Shown one piece after another: positions 12,865 to 26,900 of a DNA stretch of 64,000 nucleotides. How positions within the stretch are numbered: the stretch's first letter is position 1; every line of letters begins with the position of its first letter. The notes under the pieces are model-generated. The model saw only the letters and a program-made list of their open reading frames with translations, was not told the DNA's origin and ran no database searches. This DNA comes from Scortum barcoo (lineage: Eukaryota > Chordata > Actinopteri > Centrarchiformes > Terapontidae): NCBI GenBank assembly GCA_023238725.1, contig CM041546.1, positions 13,508,528 to 13,572,527 on the forward strand, given 5' to 3'. Made by a program: the position numbers and the translations under genes.

Positions 12865-13761
12865 CCACAATCAAATCAAGTCAGACATCATTTACATGAT
12901 GCGAAGGAAGTCTAGCTACAATAAGCACAGTTTACCACAAGTCATTTTTACACATTTCTCTGTCTTTTTATTAGAGAAATTATGGAGGTGAGATGACAGA
13001 AAATGAATGGCCAGAGTGCCAATGCCGTTTATTTGAATTTTAAATGGAAAAGACCAGGCAAAAAGACCCCTGGCATTACAGCAATGGACTTTGAAATGTA
13101 AATGTTTTCTGGTTTCTTAGTTTTATACAGTAGTAAAGTTTCCAGCTCATGGACAGCACCTCAAATCCCTCGCCACTAGGGCAGCCCCAGGAACCATGTT
13201 TTTAAAAAAGTCTGGTCTCCAACCCTCTTTTTATCGGGTGAATTCCCGAGAAACACCTCTAAACTGATTTTCAGATACTTTTCTGGCATGTTAGAATTTT
13301 CTCAGTGTTTTACTTTACACCCATTGTTTTTTGGATTAATTGCTGCATTAATATGTTGGTTATATTTTACTGCTGTATATGTGTTCATTCTTTTTAATTT
13401 AATCAACAGCAATGCATCATGGTCTATAAGATTGTACATTTATAATGTCACTGTCCTGTAAGAACCACGTAATGATACATTACAATGTGATGATACATTT
13501 TCCTGCTAACTCGGGGTGGGAGGGGTGAATAGTTTATTTGTTTACCGAAGTAAGAGAATAAATGAAGGAACACTTCATCCATCAGTTTATCAAAAACATT
13601 CAAAATCACCAAATTTGGAGATGGCTTTCACCACTGGGCAGGAGGGATCTGAGAAACTGACATCTAAAAAGTAACTAAAGCTTTAAGACAGATGAAGGGG
13701 AGTGAAAATTACAGCTTTTACTTCTGAGATGTAGTATAGAAGTGTATACTGTGTATACTGA

Positions 13762-13845
13762 GAAGTATAAAGTAGCAGAAATTGGAATCAGTCAAGTCCA
13801 CTACCTCCAAATTGCACTTGAATGCAGTACTTGTGCTTCATCAAT
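13762..13845. repeat. fragment of the AAGTA-rich repeat family
   Basis: The words agtataaagtagcagaaattgg and ccaaattgcacttgaatgca, followed by gtacttgtgc, resemble the internal part of copies 1 and 2. Both ends of the element are missing. Confidence 0.45.
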
Positions 13846-14337
13846 AACACTCTGCTGTGTTCTTTCTTGTGTCCTTCTGATCATTCACACAGTTTCACGT
13901 CATCATGCCCTCCCCTGTCTCTTTCGCTCACTTGTCCTCTCCCTCCTCCTCCCACACTATTTTCCATGGGTCAATTGCTTGTTGTTTTTACACAAACACT
14001 TGGCATGTTGCATATGTAATTTATATAACAGACTGAGCATATTGTCATGTCATCACATTTTGCAAACCAACAGATAAAGATTATCCACCACAAAGATTTT
14101 TTAGTTTGACACAAATGCACAGTACTGTGATGTCCAAATGCTTACATGTTTATGTTTTTGGATGCATCTGAGTGTTGTGGCTGCTGCACTGTGTCACTTC
14201 TTTGCTGTTTGCCCTCGGCCGCCTCCAATCTGATCCTTATTTCCATAGAATGACAGAACTCATGACATCATAGGTCACTTCTTGGTGCCTGGACTGAGAT
14301 TAAATCAGATTAAGTATTAGTAAACACACACTGTCTC

Positions 14338-14340
<3 letters not shown>

Positions 14341-14387
<47 letters not shown>

Positions 14388-14390
14388 TTC
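14341..14390. repeat. (CT)n microsatellite
   Basis: About 50 bases of CT repeat with one TTCT interruption. Confidence 0.95.
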
Positions 14391-14959
14391 TGCATGGTCT
14401 TAAAATTCAGATTTAAATTCAGACTAAAATGAGCTCGATTTATATGACTACAATTAAGAATAATCCAGTCACGTTGTGTTGTTGTGAAAGGTCCATCATA
14501 TCTTTCTCTTAGACAAAATCACATACACGGACAGAGAGACCTTCATAAAATTACTTTTATATGTAATAAAAATCAACATCATATCTATTTGTATCTGTGG
14601 ATTTATAACAGTCACATCCAACCTTTTTTTAATCATTGGTGTTACAGTAATTTTACATGACAATTCGGTCTTTCTGAGCTGCAGCCTGACATTGTAAAAT
14701 GCTCAGACAACACAAATAAGACGTTAATAAAAGTGTATAAAAATGTTTTGTTTTGTTTTTTTATCCCCCATGAATATATAAAGTAAAACAAATAGAAAAA
14801 ATATAAATAAAGTAAAAAAAATATAAATCATTTGCATACAGTCTGTGAGACGTCTAAATAGTTTTTTTCTTTTTCTTTTTCTTTTTAATAAACTGAATGA
14901 GTAACCGATAATCCAGTCAATAATCCGCGCTGTTTCACATATAAACTATAGTTTAGCAC

Positions 14960-15249
14960 TGATGAATCAGCATGGATGCTGCGACAAGGTCACTCTGGCA
15001 GCACCGGGAAGCACGTGGTGGTTTGTGATTGGGGACTCGCGACGGGCGCGCGCTCAGCCACCACCTGAAGGCACGCGGACAGATGACAGCAACGTCAGAG
15101 CGGCGCAGCTCGCGCACCGACCGAAGTGTTTGTTTGGTTGTTTGTTCGTTTGTTTGTTTTTAATGAACTGACCGTGAAATTCGATTAAAGTCGGAGGTCC
15201 GGGTAAAACAGGCGCCGTCGCAGGAACGAGAGGACAATGTCAAGTGCGG
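14960..15249 (+). promoter_or_regulatory. GC-rich island with CCAAT box and a GTAAGT donor: candidate distal promoter and first exon of kcnj14
   Basis: A locally CG-dense stretch (CACGTG at about 15011, an inverted CCAAT in tgattgggg at about 15029, and gacgggcgcgcgc, cgcagctcgcgcaccgacc) stands out from AT-rich surroundings. It is followed by the consensus donor gcg|gtaagt at 15249/15250. No convincing ORF lies upstream of the donor, so the exon would be non-coding. The nearest downstream plus-strand gene is kcnj14, 8.7 kb away, and mammalian Kir2 genes commonly have upstream non-coding exons. The assignment is inference; the island could serve an unseen transcript. Confidence 0.35.
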
Positions 15250-17751
15250 GTAAGTGCGGACTAAATTTGACTGCGCAGGAAGTTGTCAAAACACCGCATT
15301 TGTTTTTGTTTGAATTTATTTTACCTTTATCATATGGCGGTCGTGTTGTCTGTAAGCAGCCGGTGAACTTGAACTGGGATTGAAAAGCAGCTGAACTCAG
15401 CTGTGAGTCTCGCCTCAGACAGAGGTGATGCAGTTTGAAATATTTGGGCGAAAAGTTGGTTTGTAGAGTTTCTGTTGGCTCCAAATGAGACTTCAGTCAG
15501 GATTTGATTGTTCACATGAAGTGCCTCTGTCAGGTCTTATTCATGTGTGAGAATTCATTCTCCTCAACAACAGGGACGCTTGAAGAGTTTTTCCTTCGTG
15601 TTTAAAACCCGTTTTACTGTATTTTTGAAAATGTTAGATTTTGTTTTCAGTTATTTTACTTTAACTTGTAAGTGTGCAGGATTGGAGGAAAAAATAAAAA
15701 GACGTTGCTGTTGGGAGGGAACAGAGAGCACTGATGACACAGAGTACTGAACAGATAGGAGAGCTCGGTGTGCGCTGATGCTTTAGACTTTAATCCTTTT
15801 TTGTTTTTGTGAGTTGTGAACTGATATAAAACACAGCTGTTGAAACAGGAGTTTCCACGCATCCTCCAGCAATATGTAGCTGAATGAGGTGCTTCTCAGT
15901 TTAAGGACACAGGAGAGAAAAAAAATTGACTGGAGCGCACAGATTGATTTGCAGCCTTTGCAAACACAGCTGTGTTTTAAAATAGATTTTAAAATGATGT
16001 AATGCTTCTGAAGAGCTGATAAAAATGGAGAGACAAACCGCTTGGAAACACAGGTATAATACACATGAATAGTGATTTGAATAGGATGCTCTTTTGCAGT
16101 TTCTGGTGGCACACACAAACAGAAAGGCAGGTTTCAAACATTTATTCCAGCTGTTGCAACACTGGTGGATAAAACAAAAATAAATCAAGCATCAAGATAT
16201 TGCTGAAGGTTTCTCAGGGAGGCACATGGGGTAAGAAGGTCAGACCAAAGTACAGGATTATAAGATGGCAACAGCAGATTCCCATTTAAAAAGTGCCCCT
16301 GGTTCCTTCCTGTAATAATTTATTTGTACTGCTTCTATAGTAAATTGAGCCTTAGTCAACTCAACAGGCTGTTTTTAATAATCTTGATAACTTGATAAGG
16401 AAACCAGAATTCAAAATAAGTCATTTGACCACTGCATAACATCCAAAGTAGTTAGCAACTAAACCTTATGACTAATGATTATAAAAGGCAGTTCAGCAAT
16501 TTAGTATTACGTTTTTTTAAAGTCAGAGGACATGGGAGTGACGGATAAAATTCAAATTCAAAGACCCTGGATCCTACATTTCCCATGATTCGACTCAGTA
16601 GCCTATTTTGCTAGACCCTCCCTGCATGGTAAATGCCCTCGTATTTCTCACAGCATGCCCCATTGATTTTTTTTTAATTCCACAAGTAGATTATAACATA
16701 AGTATATTTTTCATTTTCCACAAGTTGGGATAAATAATAAGGCACTATATTATGATCAGTTGTTTTCTGATACAGACCAACATTTACACCAATATTACAG
16801 TTAATATGCAGAATGGTTGTGTCCTCCTTCTTTTGGCATTTTTAATGCTAAGATTTATGCATTTGGAATTTTCCAATGACGTATGCCTGTTTGACATTGA
16901 CATTATGATACATGCTTTCCTTAAAGAATGTAACAATGGTGATACAACATCAAACTACTGAAGCTCACTCTTCCTAACTTCTGAAAGGTTATAAATGCAT
17001 TTGCGGAATATTTTAGTAATACAGGCATTTTAGAATTCGATATGTTTTGTGCCTGTTTGTGGAATCAACTGTATTACTGTGATACTGTTGTTCTCATGGG
17101 TAATGTATGTGGTGGTAACACCATAGTGCACCTGTAATTTGGACTTGTGAGCTTGCATTAGCAGGGGGCACCATGAATTTCTGATTTTTTCTGAAAAGTT
17201 TACAGTGACTAACTAGAAAAATAGAAATCTCTAGTTATTATAATGCAGTCTGATACAAAAAAGTGTACTTATTTTTGATGCAAAGTCAGAGTGGTGTTGA
17301 TTGAGCTCTGTAATCAGGCTTTATATTGAAATTGACTTTCTAAATGTGAAATGTGTGTCTGTATGATAACAATTAGACAAAAAGCCACAATGGTGTTGTA
17401 CTTATTTACTGAGTGGAGATGGAGTAAATGAATGTGAATATTTCTAAAGGAATAGTTGAGGTGTGAGGGGAGAGCTGTAAAAAGTAATAAGTTGTGTCTA
17501 ATTAGTCTTGATCACGTACTTGTCAGTATTCTGAGTACTTTCTTAATTAGAAAAGAGCCGTGCAGAGTTACATTGCAGCCTGCACCATCTTGACTCCCCA
17601 GATTAACATTTGGTCATCATCACACAATGACCTCGATCACTGCACACAGCTGAAGGAGAGATAGAGGCTGAAAACTTTCAATTAGATGGAATAAGGCCCG
17701 GTGCCAAAATGACTCCACACTTGTGCTTATGATCAGATGTTCTCATAAGAA

Positions 17752-17790
<39 letters not shown>

Positions 17791-17791
17791 T
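17752..17791. repeat. (TG)n microsatellite
   Basis: About 40 bases of TG repeat with one TTT interruption. Confidence 0.95.
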
Positions 17792-20131
17792 GTTTATCAG
17801 CAAATCTCAGATGTTTGCCCAGTTCAGAAATCACTGTATTTGACTAGGTAACCAATTAACCAACCCTAACCATGCAAAATCAGATTTTTTTAGGGGCATG
17901 CTGTTTAAAATGACATACATTTCCATTTCACCCTGACAAATATTAGCACACTTTAACCCCCACCAAATAAAATAAAATAAAAACATAATTAAATAAATAA
18001 CAATTATTTACCTTAACCAAAGTTTATTTCCATTAAACTAAAATCAGAGGCTTGCTACAATGTGATACAATGATTTAACTGTCTATTCAGTTAGTAAATG
18101 AGTAAGAACATGCCGCACACTATTATAGTCCTTTGAAATTCACACTTTTAAAATTGTATTTGAAAGTTTAAGCAACACCATAAGGAAAATGTCAGCATAT
18201 ATAAAAGCCTTTACACTAAATTATAATGCTACAGAGACACATACATATGTCTAATATCACCTAATAGTCGGTTGGATTTTACTCTCTATGACGCAACATC
18301 CATTACTGTTTGGTGCTCTGGCTCTGCAGCTATCAGCAGCAACATATGAATGATGCCACCAGATTAACACTTCACTAGAACTGTATTGATCAGACTAAAA
18401 AGGTCACTGCAGCGAGGTAATGTCACTGTGCATTTGTTTGATGTTTGCAGGCATTGCTATTACAGCTGCCCCTTTGTGCACATTAAACACAAAAACATTC
18501 AAATCTGCCTATAAAGTGAGGTTTGATATTTGATAGAATAGTTAAACCTACAAGAGGTGTAGAAAGAGACGTGTAGCACTGTTAGAGAGAAACCCAGTCT
18601 GTGCCCTGGTTTCTAATCCCCAGAAATCAATAACAGGTATTGATGTCTCTATATTTGCATTGTGGCACTGCAATGTAGAAGATCACTTTTGTACATTGTG
18701 TGCACAGTGTCGATTAAACTCACATACATGATACATGAAGTACGTCATAGAGGAACATCCTGTTAACATTATTTTACTCAAACAGTTGTTCTGAGAACAA
18801 AAAATAGGACAAATCACATATGACACAGGAGGCGAGAAGAGTGACAGGGCTAAATGGAGAACATAGTTTATTTGGTGCCTTTTTCAATGACACTGAAATC
18901 ATATTCCCTGCATACCTAATCTGGCCACATAACACCTTAATATGGTCAGATAATCTGGATGGAAAGAGGGCAGGGGAGGTGTTAGAGAGAGAGAGAATAC
19001 ATTGTGAGACACTCACAGTGAAAGACACAGAAACGAGAGAAAGAGGGGTGGTGAAAGTGGATTAATGTGGTTGTGAAGGAGAATTAGGAGCGTGAACGTC
19101 ACGGTAGATATTTTGCCGTAGATGTGTTTGGGTTAATGTAATACTCAAAATTATTGCTATTTCAAACCAGCAAGACTTGTAATACAGATAGCTTTTTGTC
19201 GGTGCAGCCCCCTACAACTCCTTGTGGTTAATTTTGCTTATCCACCACTGGTTATTTTAAAACAGTCCACAAGCCTTTAATAACAAAGAACATGAGCATA
19301 GTTTTCTGTTTTCAGCAGCTGTAGGGTTATCCTTTTGCAAGTGAATGCTGCCCAGTCAGTGTTTTATTTGTATTTGAAAACAACCATGAAAACATTATCT
19401 GCTGCTAGAAGTTTGAACATTCATGCATTTTATGCTGATGATTCCATTTAATTAGGTTATTAGTAGAAAATTAGTAGAGTTAATTATGATTTTGCATTTT
19501 TAGGGGAAAAAAATACAAAAGAGTGGCTTTTAAAAGCTCACAAGCATTAATCTCAGATATATCCCAACCCTTTTTCTGGTCCCTTACAGGCTTTAAGTAA
19601 GACTTCAAGAAAGTAAATTCAAACCTTAAAAGATCTGGTAGTCTACCTTTTTCGCTGTCCATAAATATAATTCATACGTTTTCTCTTTCAAATGGTTTAA
19701 TTGTTACTTCTTAAGACAATCCTGGAGCACATCAATTGTACATTTAAGGTTAAATAAATTGTACATATCTTAGGTTAAGATATAGGTAGTTTATTTTCTA
19801 AATTAGGTGGAGAATAGGTTTATGCGTCTTCACTTAGCAGCCAGTTAGCACCTACAGAAGGTGTTACAGAATAGTTTCAGAGCCAAAACTAACAATTATT
19901 TTAATTATCAATCAATTTTCTCTATTTAGCAGTTAATTGTTAGGTCTACAAGGCATCAGAAAACTGGAATATCAACACATTTCTTGTTTTATACGACCAA
20001 CAGTTTTAATACATTTTCTAAAATGTAAGACAAGAAAAAGCAGCAAAGAAGAAGGTGGAACTAGAGAAAATTAGACAAATTTTCTAGAAAATAAGACTAA
20101 TACAGACTAATAAATTAATGTACTAATCATG

Positions 20132-20173
20132 TTATATATACATATATATATGTACACACACACACACACACAC
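20132..20173. repeat. (AT)n/(CA)n compound microsatellite
   Basis: An AT-rich alternating stretch runs into about 20 bases of CA repeat. Confidence 0.9.
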
Positions 20174-20812
20174 CATTATAGCAAATATAGGCTAAATAAC
20201 ATGTAAAAGGGGTTAGGGTTTGTTACGCCTTCAAAACTTTCAAACATGTTTATCACAAACTTCAAGGTCTTTGTATTTAGCTTGCTGAACTCAATATGAA
20301 TATCCACTATATAATCTAACATCAGTACCTCTATCACATTTCAGCCTTTATCCTATAAAGTTAGACTGCAGATCAGAAGCTGTTCTTGGTGTTCTGACAG
20401 TGTGAAGCAACAACTTCACATGGACAATTTTCTCAGACACCCCTACATGAATGTTCTTGTATAAGAAGTCATTTGAATCATTTGCCACCTCACCACGATA
20501 AGGTTAGGCCATACAAAGACACGTGCAATCTCACATTGCCTGTACACACTCGCACACAAACACACACACACTTCCCTCATCACCTCCTCCAGCTACTGTC
20601 GTCAGTTGTCCGGCGACACCTCAACCCAATCACAGAGATAGCAAACCTGAGAGCATATTCATTTGGTAGTGTTGGCAGGAACTACAGTAGAGGCCTCAAG
20701 GTCAGGACTGTCACCTCACACATTTGTTCATTAACTAGACGTTCGGCAACTCGAGCCTGGAAGAATCTGTATTAAACTTTACACAGAAACTAAGACCTTA
20801 AACGCGGTAGTA

Positions 20813-20854
<42 letters not shown>
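20813..20854. repeat. (TA)n microsatellite
   Basis: About 42 bases of uninterrupted TA dinucleotide. Confidence 0.95.
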
Positions 20855-20857
<3 letters not shown>

Positions 20858-23800
20858 AACTCTGCTTAATTAGCAGAGGTGTGACACTTGTTGGATTCAC
20901 TGACACATACTACTTTTACTTTTTTACCCATATTGTCCCATATCCTGTGTATGCCAATATTGTAGCATACCTGTGTTTATAGTGTTTATAGATACTGTTG
21001 CCATATTTTATAGCAGTCGTGGCTCTTACGTAAGTCCTCAGAGGATTAGAAAAACCATCTGTGAGATTACTGGAATCACAAGCGCAGCTGTAATCCACAG
21101 CATATCACCATCTCCACAGCAAGACGCACTACCTCTTCGACCGTAACCAGCCCAGAGTCCAGGTTTATCCTAGTCCCTCATCTGAGCTACAATCCTAGCC
21201 TCAACCTTTGACTAAGAAAATCCCCTCCAATTCTTCCAGTCTATTGGTTCTAATCCACTGTTGCTTATTTATCAAAGATTGCTCACCAAGTACCACTTAG
21301 TTTCCTGACCCAAAATGAAGACTCTGCAGATCAGACATTTTTAGTGATTGAGGCATCTTCAGAATAGGATCACTCACCAATATGTGTCCATCAGTGCACT
21401 TCAGAATGCCCATTCTTATATTCACTGAGATATATTAGACACTTTTTTTTAATTAAGCCCCAAATGTACAACTTTTACACTCATTTTAAGTGTAAAATAA
21501 TTGCATTCTTCCCTTCTGTTTCTCTTCACAGGCTCCAGTAATCCACATCTGGCTGAAGTTTTTCCCTTTAATGTGACAGAGTGCAGTTCTTCAAGTTAAG
21601 CCCGTCTGTAGGAAAACCTCAGTAGGTTTCTGATCACCATCCATTTAAATATTTCTCATGTCCAGCATTCTTAAGATTTGAATTGATATGAAGTGTAAAT
21701 ATGCAGAATAATTTCAAGAGAATCTATTAAATCAAAGTGTTGTAATTTCGACCTTACCTTTAATGCACATTGTCTTGTTGTTTGTTCCCATTTTTTTTCA
21801 GGGCTGGCCATGTGTTAAACAAGAAGGTCCCTAAAGCAAAGGGATACAAATCAACATCTCGGTTAGGAGAACTGAAATTTCCCCCAAAGTGTACTTTACT
21901 GAGCATGTGTCATAAGGGGAGCTCAAGACACAGGCGAAGATGAACCCTTATGTCACCTCACACTTCAGGAGGGATCTCTTTCCTCATTTCCATTTGTTGT
22001 AGACTTTTGTCTACCTTACTGTTACTGGTTGAATGAAATTACTTCTTCTGTGTTTGTCCAGTTATAGCAGTAGCTCTTGTCTGTTGTTTTTTAGTCTTTG
22101 TACTTGCCACAGCGCAGGGTTACACTGGGTCTGAGGGTGTGGATACTCTTGTGTACACGTCAGAATTTAGTAATGGAGGTCTCTGGTCTCTCTGGTAGGG
22201 CAAGGTAAATACTGATACCCTTTCTTTGCCTGATATATTTGCACATTCCACTTTTGCTTCATTTCAACTTTTGCTAGTTTTTAAAAATTATTTTCATATA
22301 TTAAGATTTTGCATGCTTTTTAGATTAATATTTATCAAGCACTTCAAAGTTCCTTTTTATTTTCATGTGGCATCCGCAAACGATTATTTTCTATTTTGAT
22401 GTCTGAAGCTATCTCTGATGTTCAGGTAGTCTTTTGTAATCTGGTACAAACACAGATGCTGAGTTAGAGCCTGGAATCCGCCAATCCTGTTATGCTTTCA
22501 GCCATCTTAGTTCTCAACACCTCAGCTCTTCTCCTTCTGTGGCATACACCTGATGTATCAACTTTGGCACCAGACCTCCAGAAAAATGTAGAAAAGGTGA
22601 CCTGTGTGCTTACCTTTTCTCTCCATATAAATCTTCCACTTCATGCAAAAAGCACAACTAACGTCAGAGATAGATCAAAGTAATCTCTCTCTGTTCTTTT
22701 CTTCCCTCTTCCTTATCTTTTGTCAGGCATAGGCGATTTCTCAGCCGTAATGCTGAACTGTAATGAGGTATGTCTACTCTGAGAGTTTAAGTTTCAAGTG
22801 ATTGCTAACAGCCGTGTAGTTCAGGTCAATATTATCCACGCTACAACCAACACACAAAACAACTTTTCAAGAGACTGACAATGGCCATCAAACAGATATG
22901 CAGGCTCCTAGACAGAAAATGTGAAATTGTTAAAGCAGTGACATGATTAAACCGGAAATGGCAAACAAAACATGGTTCTTTCAGTTGGGACCCTCTTGTT
23001 GGGCAAAAGTGACTTGTGAAGACAAGTTTAAGTCTGCTGGAACAGAAGCATTTTGTGAACCTGCTTATTAAATTGTGTACAATATTCAGTGCTTTATCCA
23101 AGATATAATTGCACTGAATTATGAATAATGAATAATGACTAAGAGTTTGATGAACTGAAAGTACTGTATTCTTTGTTTCCTCATGCCCATACCAAGGGTT
23201 GGTGAAAATGCAAAGAACTTTGATCGTAAGAATTAGCATGTTTTTTTGTTTTGTTTTGCTTCTTGATTGCATGTATTAGATGATTTTGTCATATCGTACC
23301 ATGTGAAATTGATTTGGATTCGTCTGTTTTGTGTGCATCTTGTCACAGTGTTATGGAAGGCACCCTGTAGTGTGCTGTATATCCTTTACAAGTTCCCATC
23401 TCCATCCTCCAACTCCATTACGTTATCAGTTTATAGTTTTTATCAATTGTTGCCTGCTCAAGGCTTCCCTTGTTATGGAAATGAACAGCATCAATCCTGC
23501 ATGCTTTTTGTGATGCCTGTTGTTGTCAATCCCGCCCCACTACTTCCTGTCAAAAGAATAGCAAATTAGAAATAGACTCCTTTGGCTACTGCTGACATCC
23601 TTCTTTTTAGCTCACCCCACTTTACTTACTTCAGTGAGTATTATTTAAGGACATCGCTTGTTGACTGCACCTGTGGACCTACTTCAAGGAAACCCATTGT
23701 TTTCTGAGGGAAAATCATTGTAAAGATAGTACTGAGAAACAACTTTACGAGTTCTGGAAAGTAAACGTGACTGATCAATGGCTTTGCAGGGAATTATCCT

Positions 23801-23992
23801 CTTGTTACCGTCGGCCACTATGGACTTGCAATTATCTCTTCATTAAGAGGGATTAAAAGACAGACTGTGTTATTTGCACCACACACTTAATTGACTGTAC
23901 CGAGGTGGTTAATTACCACATCAATCATCTAATCAAGGCACACTGAGGAATACCGTCAACTTCTCCATACGTGAGAGGACACTTACTATTAT

Positions 23993-26900
23993 ATGATGGG
24001 TGCGGCACGTGTGAAACGTCGCTTCAGTGCTGTGGTGGATGGGCCAGTGGAGGAGGAGGAGGTCATGAGGCTGGCACAGAGTGCTGCAGACACGGCAAGG
24101 GCAGGGGGGAGTCCAACAGGGTCAGGGACCCCAACCAGCCCCTCCCCAACCCATGCCCTGAATGGCAAAACTCTACCTCTCCAGAGTAACGCCAACAATG
24201 CACGGAGGCAGAGTGCCATTGGAGAGTCAATTGGGGGAGATGCAGGAGAAGGCGGGGTGAGAGCAGGAGGAATGTGCTCAGGGCTAAGGAGTGGAAGAGG
24301 CAGTGGTGTAGGAGGAAGAGGGAAAGGCCATTCATCCTCGGACCAGGAGTCACTCTCTTCCCCCTCCACTACCAGCCGCCGGCGCAACAGGCGCTCTAGC
24401 CGCCGGCCCCGACAACGCTTTGTGGGCAAGGACGGACGCTGCAACGTCACCTTCGTCAACATGAGCGAGAGGGGCCAGCGCTACCTTAGCGACCTCTTCA
24501 CCACCTGTGTGGACATCCGCTGGCGCTGGATGCTGGTCATCTTCACCCTCTCCTTCCTTCTCTCCTGGCTGCTCTTTGGATTTGCCTTTTGGCTCATTGC
24601 CTCCGCACATGGGGACCTCTCCATCCGGCTTACCCCCAGCTCAGGTTCCTCTCCAGGATCAGGAGAGGGCGGGTCTGGAGGAGAGTCTGATAGAGAGGCA
24701 GTGGTTGAGGAGCCGTGCTTCCTCCAAGTGAACAGCTTCATGGCGGCCTTTCTTTTCTCCTTGGAGACGCAGACATCTATCGGTTACGGATTCAGAAGTG
24801 TGACCGAAGAATGTCCCCTGGCGGTGGTGGCGGTCGTTTTGCAGTGCATTGTGGGCTGCATTATTGACGCCTTCATCATCGGGGCAGTCATGGCAAAGAT
24901 TGCCAAGCCCAAGAAGCGCAACGAGACTTTGGTGTTCTCTGACACAGCTGTGGTGGCGCTGAGGGACGGAAAACTCTGCATGATGTGGAGGGTCGGAAAC
25001 CTTCGCAAGAGCCACCTGGTAGAGGCACATGTTCGAGCACAGCTACTGAAGGTAAGTGATGGGAGAGGGATGATGATCGTGATGGATGAAAGAGAAAGAG
25101 GTCAAACTATAGCGCTGATAAAAGAAACCTCTCCCTCTTTGAGAAATTGGTCAAAGAGATAAATTGGTAAACAGATGGTAAAACAGACAGAGAAAAGTAA
25201 AAGAATGCACCAAAATCAGAGGTTGCTACTGTGAGAGATAGAGGGGAAAAAAGGTTGCAGTAGAGAGAAAGAGAGCGCTGAGACCATCTGGCCTGTATTC
25301 TGTGGACCGTAGTTAATGAGAGCTTGTTTTATTTTCCCTCAGGGGTTAGGAAGATTTACCATGGATTAACTTGCCCACAATTCTTTAACTGAGAACCATT
25401 GTCCTTCATCTCATTTTCCCTTGTGTGTACAGTATGTGGGTTAGAGTATTGTACTATATGTATGCTTATGTTTACCTTATTGTCTGGCCTTTTGTGGGTA
25501 GCTTTAAACCTGTTCCCTGTTTTGGTGAATGTTTTGTCATCATCTATGCTGTGTGTAGATGTGTGTATGCTGCCAGAGTTGTCTGGAGGGTCAAAATCTG
25601 TAGAACATTGAGGCTACAGCATAGACAATTTGATCTCTTTTAATAGCATGACCATATCAAAGTTCAGCAAGGGGCAGATGGGATTAAGTTTGTGAGGATC
25701 AAAGAAATACAATTCTGTACTGGATATTGTTCCATAGTAAAGGTTGGGTGAGTGATAAGCCTATGCATAGACAGTATGAGTAAAGTACATTCAAGTCATT
25801 ATAATAACTGAATACTAAGCTTTTGGGTCAGGGCAAGTAATTTAATTTCCAATGTTTTTCTTAGATCACCTTAGGAAATTATGTTTTTTTTGGGGAGGGG
25901 ATTTAAAATAATAGATGGATTCCCACTTTTATATACCATGGTGTTGCATTATATTACCAGAATGACATTTTAGTTTTATTTCATTTGATCATGTCCCACC
26001 TGCCTTTAGCTGTTGTTGTTTCATATTGGAAATCATTTGTAGTGTCCATTTAATATTTTCCCACACGTAAAATCAATTTTTCAACATGACAACATCTAAT
26101 GTGGAAACTTTTATGTACTAAATAGTGACTTTGTTTTACTCTCCATTTCCACCTTCAGTCAAGGGTGACGCCAGAGGGAGAGTACCTCCCACTGGACAAT
26201 GCGGACATCAACGTGGGTTTTGACACTGGCACAGACCGCATCTTCTTGGTCTCACCAGTGACAATTGTACATGAGATCAACGACGAGTCGCCCTTCTTTG
26301 AGATTGACCAGAAGACCCTGGAGAATGACTCTGAGATGGAGGTGGTGGTCATACTTGAGGGCATGGTGGAGGCCACAGCCATGACCACGCAGTGCCGTAG
26401 CTCTTATCTGGCTTCAGAAATCCTCTGGGGACACCGATTTGAACCAGTGCTCTTCGAGAGGAAAGACTGCTACCAGGTCAGAAAGAAAGTATATAGAGAT
26501 GTACACAAAGTATTTGAATTCTTTCCTTAATCATATATTTAAAGTGGTATACATCACTTCATTATTGTTGGGAGAAATGTATCTATTCAGCACTTTTATC
26601 CACAGGGATCTAGGGATGGCAATGACAGTAGATAAGTCGGTCAATTGGGGGGGTCCTCCGTTTCTTTCTAAATTTAATATCTCAGGTATCAAGTGGCCTG
26701 GCACAAAATGTTATACAGACAACCACAGTTCCCAGATATATCATAATGACCTTCATCAACTCAAATATATATTTTAAATATATTTATTCATATATACTTT
26801 TATAGTCAGTTTTACTTTGTGTTTAGTGCTAATTAGCAAATGTTAGCATGCTAACACACTAAACTAAGATGGTTAACATGGTAAACATTAACCTGCTAAA

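Larger units (their letters stand above)
4686..14960. other. 10 kb gene-free interval between the GPCR gene and the 15-kb GC island
   Basis: No coding exon can be supported. The interval holds microsatellites, two related interspersed repeats (10561-11032 and 12439-12864), a third fragment near 13762, a perfect hairpin (7365-7397), and a stretch at about 8690-8960 rich in homeodomain and POU-like sites. The 5' end and promoter of the receptor gene should lie just above 4685, but I see no clear TATA box or CpG island there. Confidence 0.5.
15250..23992. other. gene-free interval upstream of kcnj14, possibly its 5' UTR intron
   Basis: No coding exon is supported. Microsatellites occur at 17752-17791, 20132-20173 and 20813-20854. 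Possible short non-coding exons with acceptor-like ends start near 21534 (after ttctcttcacag), near 21803 (after ttttttttcag) and at about 22726-22767 (cttttgtcag ... gag|gtatgt). None can be verified without transcripts. Confidence 0.4.

Noticed and set aside
23989..24462. 157-codon minus-strand frame opposite kcnj14 exon 1
   Set aside because: It is a shadow of the GC-rich, Gly/Ser/Arg-coding sense exon; it has no homology or splice context.
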